Shown here: positions 16,905 to 25,695 of the stretch, in pieces
Layout: each line of letters starts with the position of its first letter
How positions within the stretch are numbered: position 1 is the stretch's first letter
From: Serinicoccus kebangsaanensis
GTDB taxonomy: Bacteria > Actinomycetota > Actinomycetes > Actinomycetales > Dermatophilaceae
DNA: 64,000 nt
Direction: 5' to 3'
Assembly: GCF_008919445.1 (NCBI RefSeq)
Contig: NZ_VSLG01000015.1
Coordinates: 1-64,000 of the forward strand
Notes under the pieces: model-generated
What the model was told of the DNA's origin: nothing
The model's input: only the letters and a program-made list of their open reading frames with translations
Databases searched by the model: none
Made by a program: the position numbers and the translations under genes

Positions 16905-17429
16905 ATGGGACAACTCGACGGAAAGACAGTGGCCTTCCTGGCGACGGACGGCTTCGAGGACAGCGAGCTGACCAGCCCCTGGAACACCGTGGTGGAGGCG
17001 GGCGGGACCGCCCACCTCATCGCGCCCGAGGGCGGGTCGCTGAGCGGCAAGAAGGGGCACACCCAGGACGTCGACGTGGTCGTGGCGGACGCCGACCCGG
17101 CCGACTACGACGCGCTGGTGCTCCCGGGCGGCACGGGCAACGCGGACGCGCTGCGGATGGACGCCGACGCGGTCGCCTTCGCCCGGCACTTCGGCCAGCA
17201 GGCGAAGCCCGTCTCGGTCATCTGCCACGGTGCGTGGATCCTCACCGATGCGGACGTGCTGGACGGGCGCCGGATGACCTCCTTCCCCTCGCTGCAGACG
17301 GACCTGCGCAACGCCGGCGCGACCTGGGTCGACGAGGAGGTCGTGGTCGACGGGTGGCTGGTGTCCAGCCGCACGCCGGCCGACCTGGCGGCCTTCAACC
17401 GGGAGATGGTCCAGGCCTTCGCCTCCTGA
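16905..17429 (+). CDS. DJ-1/PfpI family protein
   Basis: This 174-aa protein of the DJ-1/PfpI/YhbO group belongs to a family given roles as glyoxalase III-like or protein repair enzymes in stress. The nucleophile elbow VICHGAWIL with Cys near residue 105 is intact, and the conserved Glu lies in ATDGFEDSEL near residue 17. ATG 16905 follows TACCGT by exactly 7 nt, so it is probably leaderless. It ends directly next to the convergent sulfurtransferase with no terminator between. Confidence 0.9.
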   Translation: MGQLDGKTVAFLATDGFEDSELTSPWNTVVEAGGTAHLIAPEGGSLSGKKGHTQDVDVVVADADPADYDALVLPGGTGNADALRMDADAVAFARHFGQQAKPVSVICHGAWILTDADVLDGRRMTSFPSLQTDLRNAGATWVDEEVVVDGWLVSSRTPADLAAFNREMVQAFAS

Positions 17430-18281
17430 TCAGCGCTCGACCGGGCGCGAGGGGTCGCTGATCCAGTCGCTCCACGAGCCGACGTAGACCGCCGGGCGCG
17501 GTCCGACCCCCCGCGCCTCCAGCGCCAGGGCCAGGTGGGCGGCCTGCACACCGGAGCCGCAGTAGACCGCGGTGGGTCGGTCGGTATGCCCGCCCGCCCG
17601 GGTCAGCGCGCCGACGACGTGCTCGGCGTCGACGAAGCCCTCGTCGGTGACCAGAGACAGGGCCGGCAGGCTGAGCGCGCCGGGGATGTGGCCGGCCACC
17701 GGGTCGATGGTCTCGTTCTCCCCGCGGTAGCGCTCGGCGGGCCGGGCGTCCAGCAGCTGACCGCCACCGGCGAGGTGCTCCTGCACGCCGTCCGCGTCCA
17801 GCAGCTCGCGGCCTCCGGGCTCCAGCACGACGTCGCCCGGCTCGGGCTGCACCGTGCCACCCTCGACGGGCAGACCGGCGGCGGTCCACGCCGCGAGCCC
17901 TCCGTCGAGCACCGCCGCCCGCTCCAGGCCGTGGTAGGCCGCGACCCACCAGGCCCGCGCCGCGCCCAGGCCCGGGCCGGCGTCGTAGAACACGACCGGA
18001 CGCCCGGCGCGGACGCCGGCGGCACGCAGCCCCTCCTGCACCCGCTGCACCGACGGCATCGGGTGCCGCCCGCCGCGACCGTCGCCGGGGAGCGGGTCCG
18101 ACAGGACGCTCTCCAGGTCGAGGAAGGCCGCCCCGGGCAGGTGCAGCTCCAGGTAGGCCGCGCGGTTGGCTGCCGGGCCGGCACCGAGCGCCCAGCGCAC
18201 GTCCACGAGCACCGGACGGTTCGGCTCCGGCCCGACGCGCATCGCCTGCAGCTGCGTGGTCGTGAGCAGCGGGTCGTTCAT
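17430..18281 (-). CDS. sseA: Thiosulfate/3-mercaptopyruvate sulfurtransferase
   Basis: This 283-aa protein has two rhodanese domains, the first degenerate and the second with the active-site loop YCGSGVQAAH. It moves sulfane sulfur from thiosulfate or mercaptopyruvate to acceptors such as cyanide or thiols. The loop CGSGV is closer to the mercaptopyruvate type, but I do not claim the substrate. Its start overlaps the stop of the class III aminotransferase by 4 nt, so the two form an operon. Confidence 0.88.
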   Translation of the reverse strand: MNDPLLTTTQLQAMRVGPEPNRPVLVDVRWALGAGPAANRAAYLELHLPGAAFLDLESVLSDPLPGDGRGGRHPMPSVQRVQEGLRAAGVRAGRPVVFYDAGPGLGAARAWWVAAYHGLERAAVLDGGLAAWTAAGLPVEGGTVQPEPGDVVLEPGGRELLDADGVQEHLAGGGQLLDARPAERYRGENETIDPVAGHIPGALSLPALSLVTDEGFVDAEHVVGALTRAGGHTDRPTAVYCGSGVQAAHLALALEARGVGPRPAVYVGSWSDWISDPSRPVER

Positions 18282-19525
18282 GCCGCGGCCCGCAGCTCGT
18301 CCAGGCCGGCCCGCAGGCGCCCGGCGAGCTCCTGCACCTGCTCGTCGGTCATGACGAACGCGGGGGAGACCTGGATCGCCCCGGCCCCGCAGGCCCGGGT
18401 GGCGACGCCGTGGCGACGGACCTCGGTGGCGAAGCGCATGGCGGTGGGCGGGTCGGCCAGCTGGACCGCCGCGACCGCACCCAGGCCGGAGCGCACCTCG
18501 ACGACACCGTCGTGCTCGGCGAGCGGCGCGAGCTCGCGGTGCAGGCTGCCCGCCAGCCGGGCCGCCTCGTCGAGCAGTCCCTCACGCTCGATGAGGTCCA
18601 GGTTCGCCAGGGCGACGGCGGCCGCCATGGCGTGCCCGGAGTAGGTGTAGCCGTGCCGGAACCACACGCCGCGCTCGGGACCGAAGAACGGCTCCCACAC
18701 GCGGGGTGCCACGAGGACGGCGCCCATCGGGGCATACCCGCTGGTCAAGCCCTTGGCCGTGGCCACGAGGTCGGGCTCCAGGCCGAGTGCGGAGCTGGCG
18801 AACCAGCTGCCGCCGAAGCGGCCGTAGCCGGTGATCACCTCGTCGGCGACGAAGAGGATGTCGTGCTCGGTGCAGATCTTGCGGACCTCGGCCAGGTAGC
18901 CGTCCGGCGGCAGGTAGACCCCGCCCGCGCCGATGATCGGCTCGCAGAAGAAGGCGGCGACCCGGTCCGCACCGACCTGCTCGATCGTCGCGCGCAGCCG
19001 CTCGGCCGAGTCCCACTCCACCTGGGCGGTGTCCGGGACCAGCTCGCCGTAGCCCTCGCGGTTGCCGGGGATCCCGGCCAGCGCGGTGCCGGCGTAGTGC
19101 ATGCCGTGGTAGGCCTTGGACCGGGACAGCAGCACCGTCTTGTCCGGCCTGCCCTGCTCGACCCAGTAGCGCCGGGCCATCTTGGCGGCCGTGTCGATCG
19201 AGTCCGAGCCGCCCGAGGTGAAGAAGACCTTGCTGCCGGGCACCGGGGCGATGCCCTCCAGCCGGTCGGCCAGCGCGAGCGTGGTGTCGGTGGCGTAGTC
19301 GCCGAACGTGGAGTATGCCGCGATCCGGCGCATCTGCTCGGCGGCCGCGTCGGCGAGCTCGCCCCGCCCGTGCCCCACGTTGGTGAACCACAGCCCGGCC
19401 GTCGCGTCGAGGTAGCGCCGACCGTCGGTGTCGTAGACGTGCACCCCCTCACCGTGGGTGAGGACGAGCTCGCCGGCCTGCTCGACGGCGGCCATGTCGG
19501 AGAACGGATGCCACAAGGTGCCCAT
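18278..19525 (-). CDS. Class III PLP-dependent aminotransferase
   Basis: This 415-aa enzyme transfers amino groups from omega-amino acids or amines to a keto acid. PLP-binding features are SGGSDSIDTAAKMAR, the aspartate in DEVITGYGRFG and the Schiff-base lysine in ATAKGLTSGYAPMG near residue 250. It resembles omega-aminotransferases of the beta-alanine or aspartate family; the substrate is open. The ATG lies 7 nt after TAAGGT (19533-19538, minus strand), a leaderless layout. Co-translation with the sulfurtransferase gene hints at a sulfur amino acid role, but this is inference. Confidence 0.88.
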   Translation of the reverse strand: MGTLWHPFSDMAAVEQAGELVLTHGEGVHVYDTDGRRYLDATAGLWFTNVGHGRGELADAAAEQMRRIAAYSTFGDYATDTTLALADRLEGIAPVPGSKVFFTSGGSDSIDTAAKMARRYWVEQGRPDKTVLLSRSKAYHGMHYAGTALAGIPGNREGYGELVPDTAQVEWDSAERLRATIEQVGADRVAAFFCEPIIGAGGVYLPPDGYLAEVRKICTEHDILFVADEVITGYGRFGGSWFASSALGLEPDLVATAKGLTSGYAPMGAVLVAPRVWEPFFGPERGVWFRHGYTYSGHAMAAAVALANLDLIEREGLLDEAARLAGSLHRELAPLAEHDGVVEVRSGLGAVAAVQLADPPTAMRFATEVRRHGVATRACGAGAIQVSPAFVMTDEQVQELAGRLRAGLDELRAAA

Positions 19526-19585
19526 GCGCCCGACCTTAGCCGCAGCACCGGGCGGGGACGACGCGGTCGTGGCAGAGTGGACGGC

Positions 19586-19858
19586 ATGTGCCGCAACATC
19601 CGCCCGCTCAACAACTTCGAGCCGCCCGCGACCCGCACCGAGGTGCAGGCGGCCGCGCTGCAGTACGTCCGCAAGGTGGGCGGCGGCAGCAAGCCCTCGC
19701 AGGCCAACGAAGCGGCCTACGCCACCGCCGTCGCGGCGGTGACGATGGCGACCCAGGAGCTGCTGGACGCGCTGGTCACGACGGCACCGCCCAAGGACCG
19801 CGAGACCGAGGCGGCGAAGGCCAAGGCCCGCGCGGCCAAGCGCTACGCCTCCGCCTGA
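19586..19858 (+). CDS. DUF2277 family small protein
   Basis: This 90-aa protein begins MCRNIRPLNNFEPPATRTEV, the conserved start of DUF2277. The helical remainder (ALQYVRKVGGGSKPSQANE) is also typical. The function of the family is unknown to me. A -10-like CAGAGT precedes the ATG by 7 nt. The stop overlaps the start of the next gene by 1 nt, suggesting translational coupling. Confidence 0.88.
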   Translation: MCRNIRPLNNFEPPATRTEVQAAALQYVRKVGGGSKPSQANEAAYATAVAAVTMATQELLDALVTTAPPKDRETEAAKAKARAAKRYASA

Positions 19859-20385
19859 TGGCCTCCCGGGCGGACCGGGTCCGGCACCTGCTCAACTGGG
19901 TCAACCTGTCCACCCCGCTGGGGCTCGGGATCGCCGCCGCCGGTGGCGCACGGATCCGCCGCGGTCCGGCCCGCAGCTTCCTCGCCGACCACTACCGCTG
20001 GCGCTTCCCGGCGGCCGGGGCCTTCACCGTCGGCGATGTCGTCATCAGCCGCCACGACCGGGACACGCTGCGCGCCCGGCGCCCCGGGCTGCTCGACCAC
20101 GAGCTGGCGCACAGCCGCCAGTGGGCGGCGTGCCTGGGCCTGCCCTTCCTGCCGCTGTACGTCGCCTCGATGGGCTGGTCGTGGCTGCGCACCGGCGACC
20201 GGGCGGCGCGCAGCGTGTTCGAGCGGCACGCCGGCCTGGCGCTGGGTGGCTACGTCGACGTGCCCACCCGACCCGTCGGACCGGTGCTCGCCGACGGTGC
20301 GCGGGCGCTGCGGGCGATCGTCACCGGGCGCCGCGGACTGGATGCGGGACTCGACGTGGGCACGGCGCCCGACCCGCGAGGATGA
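19858..20385 (+). CDS. Hypothetical protein with HELAH (HExxH) motif
   Basis: This is a 175-aa protein of unknown function. It has an early hydrophobic stretch (LSTPLGLGIAAAGGARI) and then DHELAHSRQW near residue 80, followed by a hydrophobic segment LGLPFLPLYVASMGWSW. HExxH is the zinc site of many metallopeptidases, and here a third ligand is not obvious. A small membrane-associated metalloprotein is a fair guess. The motif could also be structural. It starts inside the DUF2277 stop and is followed by dgt at 29 nt. Confidence 0.7.
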   Translation: MASRADRVRHLLNWVNLSTPLGLGIAAAGGARIRRGPARSFLADHYRWRFPAAGAFTVGDVVISRHDRDTLRARRPGLLDHELAHSRQWAACLGLPFLPLYVASMGWSWLRTGDRAARSVFERHAGLALGGYVDVPTRPVGPVLADGARALRAIVTGRRGLDAGLDVGTAPDPRG

Positions 20386-20413
20386 GGTGACGGGCACGGC
20401 ATACCCTGCGGGT

Positions 20414-21691
20414 GTGACGAGCGAGGCCAGCGGCGGGTATGCCCCACCCGACCGGGAGAGGTGGGTCGCCGAGGACCCGGCGCAGAGGCGCTCCGACCGG
20501 CAGGACTTCGCCCGCGACCGCGCCCGGGTGCTGCACTCGGCGGCGCTGCGGCGGCTGGCCGCGACCACCCAGGTCGTGGCACCCACCAGTGACGACTTCG
20601 TCCGCAACCGCCTCACGCACTCCCTCGAGGTCGCCCAGATCGGGCGGGAGTTCGGCGCTGCGCTCGGCTGCGACGCCGACGTGGTGGACACCGCCTGCCT
20701 GGCGCACGACATCGGCCATCCGCCGTTCGGCCACAACGGGGAGTCGGTGCTGGACCGGATCGCGGCCGCGGCCGGCGGGTTCGAGGGCAACGCGCAGACC
20801 CTGCGGGTGCTCACCCGGTTGGAGGCCAAGCGCAGCCACGAGGACGGCCGGCCGGCCGGGCTGAACCTCACCAGGGCCAGCCTGGACGCCGCCATGAAGT
20901 ACCCGTGGACCCGGGGCGGGGGACCGGCCGGGTCGCCCGAGCACAAGTTCGGGGTCTATCCCGACGACACGGACGTCTTCGCCTGGGTCAGGTCGGGCGC
21001 TCCGGACGCGCAGCCGCACCGGCGCTGCCTGGAGGCGCAGGTCATGGACTGGTCCGACGACGTCGCCTACTGCGTGCACGACGTCGAGGACGCCATCGCC
21101 TCGCGGCGGATCGACCCCCGGGCGCTGCGCTCCGCGGACGTCCAGCAGCAGGTCGCCGCCGTGGCGCACGAGTGGTATGCCGCGGACCTCCCGGTCGACG
21201 CGCTCCACGCCGCCCTGCAGGAGATCCTGGCCACCGGGTGGGTCCCGACCGAGCACACCGGGACCCGCGCCGACCTGGCCGCGCTCAAGGACATGACCTC
21301 GCGCCTCATCGGCCACTTCGTGCATACCGTCGAGCTGGCCACGCGCGAGCGGCACGGCCCGGGCCGGCTCACCCGCTTCGCCGCCGACCTGGTCGTCCCA
21401 GACCGGATCCGGGCACAGGCGGCGGCGCTCAAGGCGGTGGCCGCCCACTTCGTCATGCTCAGCGACGAGCGCCGCTCGACACTGGACGTCCAGCACCAGG
21501 TGATCGCCGAGCTGGTCGAGTACTACGGGTCCGACGCCCGGCGGGTGGACCCCCTGCACGCCGAGGCGGTCGGCGCGGCCGAGCGGGCCGGTGACGACCG
21601 TGCGCGGCTGCGCGCGGTGATCGACCAGGTGGCGAGCCTCTCCGACGCCAGGGCGCTCGCCGTGCACCAGCGGATCGAGACGGGCGGGTGA
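20414..21691 (+). CDS. dgt: Deoxyguanosinetriphosphate triphosphohydrolase-like protein
   Basis: This 425-aa HD-domain enzyme hydrolyses dNTPs to the nucleoside and triphosphate and so trims dNTP pools. The HD metal site is seen as NRLTHSLEVAQIGREFG and AHDIGHPPFGHNGE. A conserved MDWSDDVAYCVHDVEDA segment follows near residue 215. GTG 20414 lies 6 nt after TACCCT, consistent with leaderless expression. Its TGA overlaps the GTG of the next gene. dnaG lies about 7 kb downstream; the two are adjacent in many actinobacteria, so an insertion between them is possible. Confidence 0.92.
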   Translation: MTSEASGGYAPPDRERWVAEDPAQRRSDRQDFARDRARVLHSAALRRLAATTQVVAPTSDDFVRNRLTHSLEVAQIGREFGAALGCDADVVDTACLAHDIGHPPFGHNGESVLDRIAAAAGGFEGNAQTLRVLTRLEAKRSHEDGRPAGLNLTRASLDAAMKYPWTRGGGPAGSPEHKFGVYPDDTDVFAWVRSGAPDAQPHRRCLEAQVMDWSDDVAYCVHDVEDAIASRRIDPRALRSADVQQQVAAVAHEWYAADLPVDALHAALQEILATGWVPTEHTGTRADLAALKDMTSRLIGHFVHTVELATRERHGPGRLTRFAADLVVPDRIRAQAAALKAVAAHFVMLSDERRSTLDVQHQVIAELVEYYGSDARRVDPLHAEAVGAAERAGDDRARLRAVIDQVASLSDARALAVHQRIETGG

Positions 21692-22707
21692 GCGTGCTGT
21701 CCCGGCTGGGACGGCCGATCGTCGGTGCCCCGATGGCCGGTGGCGTGTCCACCCCCCTGCTGGTCGCCGCGGTCAGCGACGCCGGCGGGCTGGGGATGCT
21801 GGCGGCGGGATACCAGACGCCGGAGGGGCTGGCGGCCGACCTCGTGCACGTGCGGGACCTCACCGACCGGCCGTTCGGGGTCAACCTCTTCGTGCCGGTC
21901 CCCGTCGACCGTGCCGCCCTCCAGGCACAGGTGGACGACTTCACCGCACGCATCGCGGGGGACGCGCGGGCCCTCGGGACCGCCCCGGGCCAGGTCAGCT
22001 GGGGGGACACGGACCACTGGGAGGCCAAGGTCGCGCTGGTCGAGACGTTGGCGCCGCCGGTCGTGTCCTGCACCTTCGGCGTCCCCGACGCCTCGACGGT
22101 GGACCGGTGGAGGAAGGTCGGCTGCGAGGTGCACGTCACGGCGACCTGCGTGCCCGAGGCGGACGCGGCGGCGGCGTGCGGCGCCGACGTGATCGTGCTG
22201 CAGGGTCAGGAGGCCGGCGGGCACCGGGGCACCCACGACCCGTCCGCGCACCCGCAGCCGGTGGACCACCTCGGGCTGCTGGAGACCGTGCGGAGCAGGA
22301 CCGACCTGCCGCTGGTCGCGGCCGGCGGGATCACGACCGCCGGCGACGTGCGCCGAGCCGTAGCGGCCGGGGCGGCGGCCGTGCAGGTCGGGACCGCACT
22401 GCTGCTGTCGACCGAGTCAGGGGCGTCCGCCACCTACCGCGCCGCGCTGCGCAGCCCGCAGCACACGGAGCGGGTGCTCACCCGTGCCTTCTCGGGCCGG
22501 GTCGCGGGTGCGGTGGCGAACAGGTGGATCAGGGAGCATGCCGACGCGCCCGCCGCCTTCCCCGTGGTCGACCAGCTGACCAAGCCGCTGCGGCGGGCCG
22601 CCGCCGAGCGCGGTGACGTCGAGGCGATCCACATCTGGGCCGGGTCCGGGTGGCGGGCGGCGCAGGAGCGTCCGGCCGGCGAGATCGTCCGGGAGCTGGC
22701 CGGGTGA
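21688..22707 (+). CDS. Nitronate monooxygenase family protein
   Basis: This 339-aa TIM-barrel flavoprotein resembles class I nitronate monooxygenases, which oxidise alkyl nitronates with FMN and oxygen. Visible motifs are PIVGAPMAGGVSTPLLVAAV at the start, GQEAGGHRGTH near residue 173 with the expected catalytic His, and the FMN phosphate loop AAGGITTAGDVRRAVAAGA. Starts and stops overlap neighbours by 4 nt, so it is in an operon with dgt and the kinase-like gene. Detoxification of propionate 3-nitronate is the likely role by homology only. Confidence 0.85.
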   Translation: MSVLSRLGRPIVGAPMAGGVSTPLLVAAVSDAGGLGMLAAGYQTPEGLAADLVHVRDLTDRPFGVNLFVPVPVDRAALQAQVDDFTARIAGDARALGTAPGQVSWGDTDHWEAKVALVETLAPPVVSCTFGVPDASTVDRWRKVGCEVHVTATCVPEADAAAACGADVIVLQGQEAGGHRGTHDPSAHPQPVDHLGLLETVRSRTDLPLVAAGGITTAGDVRRAVAAGAAAVQVGTALLLSTESGASATYRAALRSPQHTERVLTRAFSGRVAGAVANRWIREHADAPAAFPVVDQLTKPLRRAAAERGDVEAIHIWAGSGWRAAQERPAGEIVRELAG

Positions 22708-23816
22708 GCGAGCTGCGGGCGGTCCTGCCCCCTGGCACCGACCTCGGCGCCGGGGTCCCGCTGGGCGGGTCGGGCCGGTCCACGGTCCACCGGCACGAGG
22801 TGGTGCATGGGCCGCCTGAGTGGGGCGGCTCGGTGGTGGTGAAGCGGTTCCTGCCGCAGCCGGAAGGGCGGCGGGCCGCCATGGGGTGGCGTCGCGAGCT
22901 CACCGGGTTGCGGCACCTGGAGGGGGCGCCGCGCCTGCTCGCGGCGGACGCGGACACCCAGGTGCTGGTGATGGAGGACCTCGGCCCGCACCCGACGCTG
23001 GCCGATGCCCTGCTGGGCGCGGACGGGGCGGACGCCTGGCGGAACACCGTCGCCTGGGCCGGCACCCTCGGCGGCTCCGTGGTCGCCGACGGAGCTGCGC
23101 TGGAGCGGGTCCGGCGCGATCTCGGCACCGAGCTGCTGGCGGAGGACCGGAGGTGGCAGGTGGACTACCCGCGCCGCGGGGTGGACCGGCTGGTCGAGGT
23201 CGCGGGCATCCGGTCGGGGAGGGCCGCGGCCGCGCAGGCCAGGGACGTCGTCGACGAGCTGCAGCACGACACCGGCCGGCACGTGCTCGGTCCGGGTGAC
23301 TCCTGCCCGGACAACGCGGTGCTCACGCCGGGCGGCGTCCGCCTGCTCGACCTGGAGGGCGCCGGGGTGCGGCACCTGGCCTTCGACGCGGCCTACGCCG
23401 CCGAGCCGTTCAGCACCTGCTGGTGCGTCTTCACCCCACCGGACGGCCTGACGGCCGCGGCCGCGGCCGCCTTCACCGACGCCGCCCAGGGCGCGCTGCC
23501 CGGCCTCGCGGACGACCCCGCGTGGCCGCGCCAGGTCCGGTCCGCCGTGGCGTTGTGGGTGCTGGCGGGCAGCCTGTGGTTGCTGGACGGGGCGGTCGCC
23601 GATCGCACGATGGGCCCCGAGGGCCGGATCGGTCCGGCGTTCCGAGCCCTCCTGCTGAGCCGGTGGGGGTGGGTGGCGCGGGAGTGCGCCACCGAGCTGC
23701 CGGACATCGCCGCGGCGTGCGAGGAGGCGACGGTCTGGGCCCGGAGGTCGTGGGCGGGCAGCCCGCTCGAGCTGCCCGGCTACCCCGCCTTCGGTGAGCG
23801 CCCTGCGCCCGCGTGA
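22704..23816 (+). CDS. Aminoglycoside phosphotransferase-like kinase fold protein
   Basis: This 370-aa protein has the outline of an APH/choline kinase fold: a nucleotide lobe with VVVKRFL and a Glu-containing helix, and a possible catalytic loop GPGDSCPDNAVL near 197. The metal Asp lies in LLDLEGAG. The usual HGD of the loop is replaced by PGD, so activity is uncertain. The substrate is unknown, and resistance is not implied. GTG overlaps the preceding stop by 4 nt. It converges on glgC with a 15-nt gap. Confidence 0.65.
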   Translation: MSELRAVLPPGTDLGAGVPLGGSGRSTVHRHEVVHGPPEWGGSVVVKRFLPQPEGRRAAMGWRRELTGLRHLEGAPRLLAADADTQVLVMEDLGPHPTLADALLGADGADAWRNTVAWAGTLGGSVVADGAALERVRRDLGTELLAEDRRWQVDYPRRGVDRLVEVAGIRSGRAAAAQARDVVDELQHDTGRHVLGPGDSCPDNAVLTPGGVRLLDLEGAGVRHLAFDAAYAAEPFSTCWCVFTPPDGLTAAAAAAFTDAAQGALPGLADDPAWPRQVRSAVALWVLAGSLWLLDGAVADRTMGPEGRIGPAFRALLLSRWGWVARECATELPDIAAACEEATVWARRSWAGSPLELPGYPAFGERPAPA

Positions 23817-23831
23817 CCAGGCACGAGCAGG

Positions 23832-25076
23832 TCAGGTCGTGCTGCCCGGCTCCAGGCGGGCACCGGGAGGGACCGTCGTGCCCCGACCGACGCGGCTGTC
23901 CTGACCGATGAGCGCGATGGCGGCGTCGGTGACCCGGGTTCCGGGTGGTGCCGCGCCGACCACGGCGCCCCGGCCGACCCATACCCCGCGGTCCACGACG
24001 GCCGAGCGCACCGTCGCGTGCGCCTCGACCACGACCCCCGACAGCAGCACGCTGTCCTCGACGACCGCGCCCCGCTGCACCTCGACGTCGGGGCCGAGGA
24101 CCGACCGCACCACCCGGCCCCGGACGCGCGAACCCGGCCCGACCATGGCGTCCACCAGCTCACCGCCGTCCCCGACCCAGCCGGGCACACCCGGGAGCGC
24201 GGGGCCGAGCACCGGCCGGTCGGGATGGTCGAAGACGTCGACCTTGCCCGCCAGCAGGTCGCGGTGGGCCTGGAGGTATGCCTGGGGTCGACCCACGTCC
24301 TTCCAGTACCCCGTCATCGGCGCCGCGTAGACGCGTCCGCGCCGGACCAGCGCCGGCACCAGGTGGTCCGCGAAGTCGCCGAGACCCGTGTCGTGACTGT
24401 CCTCACCGGTCCGGCTCAGCTCACGTCGCAGGTGGTCGAGCTCGTCGAGCAGCACGTCGGGGCGGTAGAGGAAGATCTCGGTCGCCACCGTGCCGGACCT
24501 CGGCCGGCTCGGCTTGTTCCAGACCTCGGTCACCCGCCCGTGCCCGTCCTGCGCGACCACCATCTTGTGCCGCGCCTCCTGCCGGCCGATCTGCGCCGTC
24601 ACGAGGGTGCACTCCGCCTCACGTGCCAGGTGCTCCGCCGTCACCGAGCGCAGGTCCAGGCTGAAGATGTGGTCGGCGGAGAGCACCAGCAGCACGTCCG
24701 GCTGCTCCAGCCGGATGGCCTCCCGCATCCGGAAGAGACCGTCGGCGTTGCCGTGGCTGAAGCCGTCCTCGTGGGCCGTCCCGGACCCCTCCTCGGGCGT
24801 CACCCGGCGGAAGCCGCCGCGCGTGCGGTCCAGGTCCCACGGCCGTCCGCCAGCGAGGTAGCTGTCCAACGAGCTGGACTGGAACTGCACCGAGACCCAC
24901 ACATCGCTGACACCGGCGGCGGCGAGCGCGGAGAGGGGGAAGTCGACGAGCGCGTGGCTGGCCGCGAAGGGGAGGGCGGGCTTGGCCCGCTCCCGGGTCA
25001 GCACGTCCATCCGACTGCCCCGGCCACCGGCCTGGACGACGGCGAGGACCCGCAGGTCCGCGGGGAGCGTGGTCAC
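23832..25076 (-). CDS. glgC: Glucose-1-phosphate adenylyltransferase (ADP-glucose synthase)
   Basis: This 414-aa nucleotidyltransferase makes ADP-glucose from ATP and glucose 1-phosphate for glycogen or alpha-glucan synthesis. The nucleotide loop is QAGGRGSRMDVLTRERAKPA, and DHIFSLDLRSV carries a substrate/metal Asp. YWKDVGRPQAYLQAH is followed by a C-terminal left-handed beta helix with hexapeptide-like repeats. The GlgC assignment is by overall resemblance; other sugar nucleotidyltransferases share parts. GTG 25076 follows TACGGT by 6 nt. Confidence 0.82.
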   Translation of the reverse strand: MTTLPADLRVLAVVQAGGRGSRMDVLTRERAKPALPFAASHALVDFPLSALAAAGVSDVWVSVQFQSSSLDSYLAGGRPWDLDRTRGGFRRVTPEEGSGTAHEDGFSHGNADGLFRMREAIRLEQPDVLLVLSADHIFSLDLRSVTAEHLAREAECTLVTAQIGRQEARHKMVVAQDGHGRVTEVWNKPSRPRSGTVATEIFLYRPDVLLDELDHLRRELSRTGEDSHDTGLGDFADHLVPALVRRGRVYAAPMTGYWKDVGRPQAYLQAHRDLLAGKVDVFDHPDRPVLGPALPGVPGWVGDGGELVDAMVGPGSRVRGRVVRSVLGPDVEVQRGAVVEDSVLLSGVVVEAHATVRSAVVDRGVWVGRGAVVGAAPPGTRVTDAAIALIGQDSRVGRGTTVPPGARLEPGSTT

Positions 25077-25185
25077 CGCTCGACCGTACCTGCCCGGCGC
25101 GGCACGGGCGACCCGGAACAGTCGATCTGAACCTTTTCGCCTCCGGATGCGACATCCTGGTGTGCAGCGCGAGAGGAGGCCTGCA

Positions 25186-25695
25186 GTGCTGACGGCTGAC
25201 CCTGCCTACAGCGAGTTCGTGGAGGCCCGTGGGCCGCGCCTGCGCCGCGCCGCGTACCTGCTGTGCGGTGACGCCGACCTGGCCGAGGATCTGCTGCAGG
25301 AGGCCCTGATCGCGTTGGCGGAGAAGTGGGAGAGCGTGGACAACCCCGACGGTTTCGTGCGCCGGGTCATCTACCGCAAGCGCGTCTCGTGGTGGCGCAA
25401 GACACGTCGTGAGGTGGCGGTGGAGCGGATGCCGGAGCGCGGCACACCCGACGGTGCCGACGACCGGGCCCGCGACGACGAGGTGCACACGGCGCTGCGC
25501 GCGCTGCCACCGCGGCAGCGCGCGGCCCTGGTGCTTCGCTACTTCGAGGACCTGACCGAGGCGCAGACGGCCGAGGTCATGGGCGTGCGGCCCGGGACCG
25601 TGAAGAGCCTGTCGCACCACGCGATCGCCCGGCTGCGCGAGGAGCTGGGCACGCGGGCCACCGGTGGCGTGCAGGAGAAGGAGAGCCTGGGATGA
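25186..25695 (+). CDS. ECF RNA polymerase sigma factor (SigE-like family)
   Basis: This 169-aa ECF sigma factor has region 2 (YLLCGDADLAEDLLQEALIAL, residues about 18-40, then SVDNPDGFVRRVIYRKRVSW) and region 4 (LPPRQRAALVLRYFEDLTE then TAEVMGVRPGTVKSLSHHA). It redirects RNA polymerase to a small regulon. GTG 25186 was chosen because GAGGAGG lies 7-13 nt before it. Upstream, GAACC (near 25128) and CGACAT (near 25150) at about 17 bp could be an ECF-type autoregulated promoter, a weak inference. The ATG of the membrane partner overlaps its stop, the usual place for an anti-sigma factor. Confidence 0.9.
   Translation: MLTADPAYSEFVEARGPRLRRAAYLLCGDADLAEDLLQEALIALAEKWESVDNPDGFVRRVIYRKRVSWWRKTRREVAVERMPERGTPDGADDRARDDEVHTALRALPPRQRAALVLRYFEDLTEAQTAEVMGVRPGTVKSLSHHAIARLREELGTRATGGVQEKESLG

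Noticed and set aside
22704-23816. Aminoglycoside resistance gene
   Set aside because: The catalytic HGD is altered and context is metabolic; kinase-fold relatives with other roles are common.
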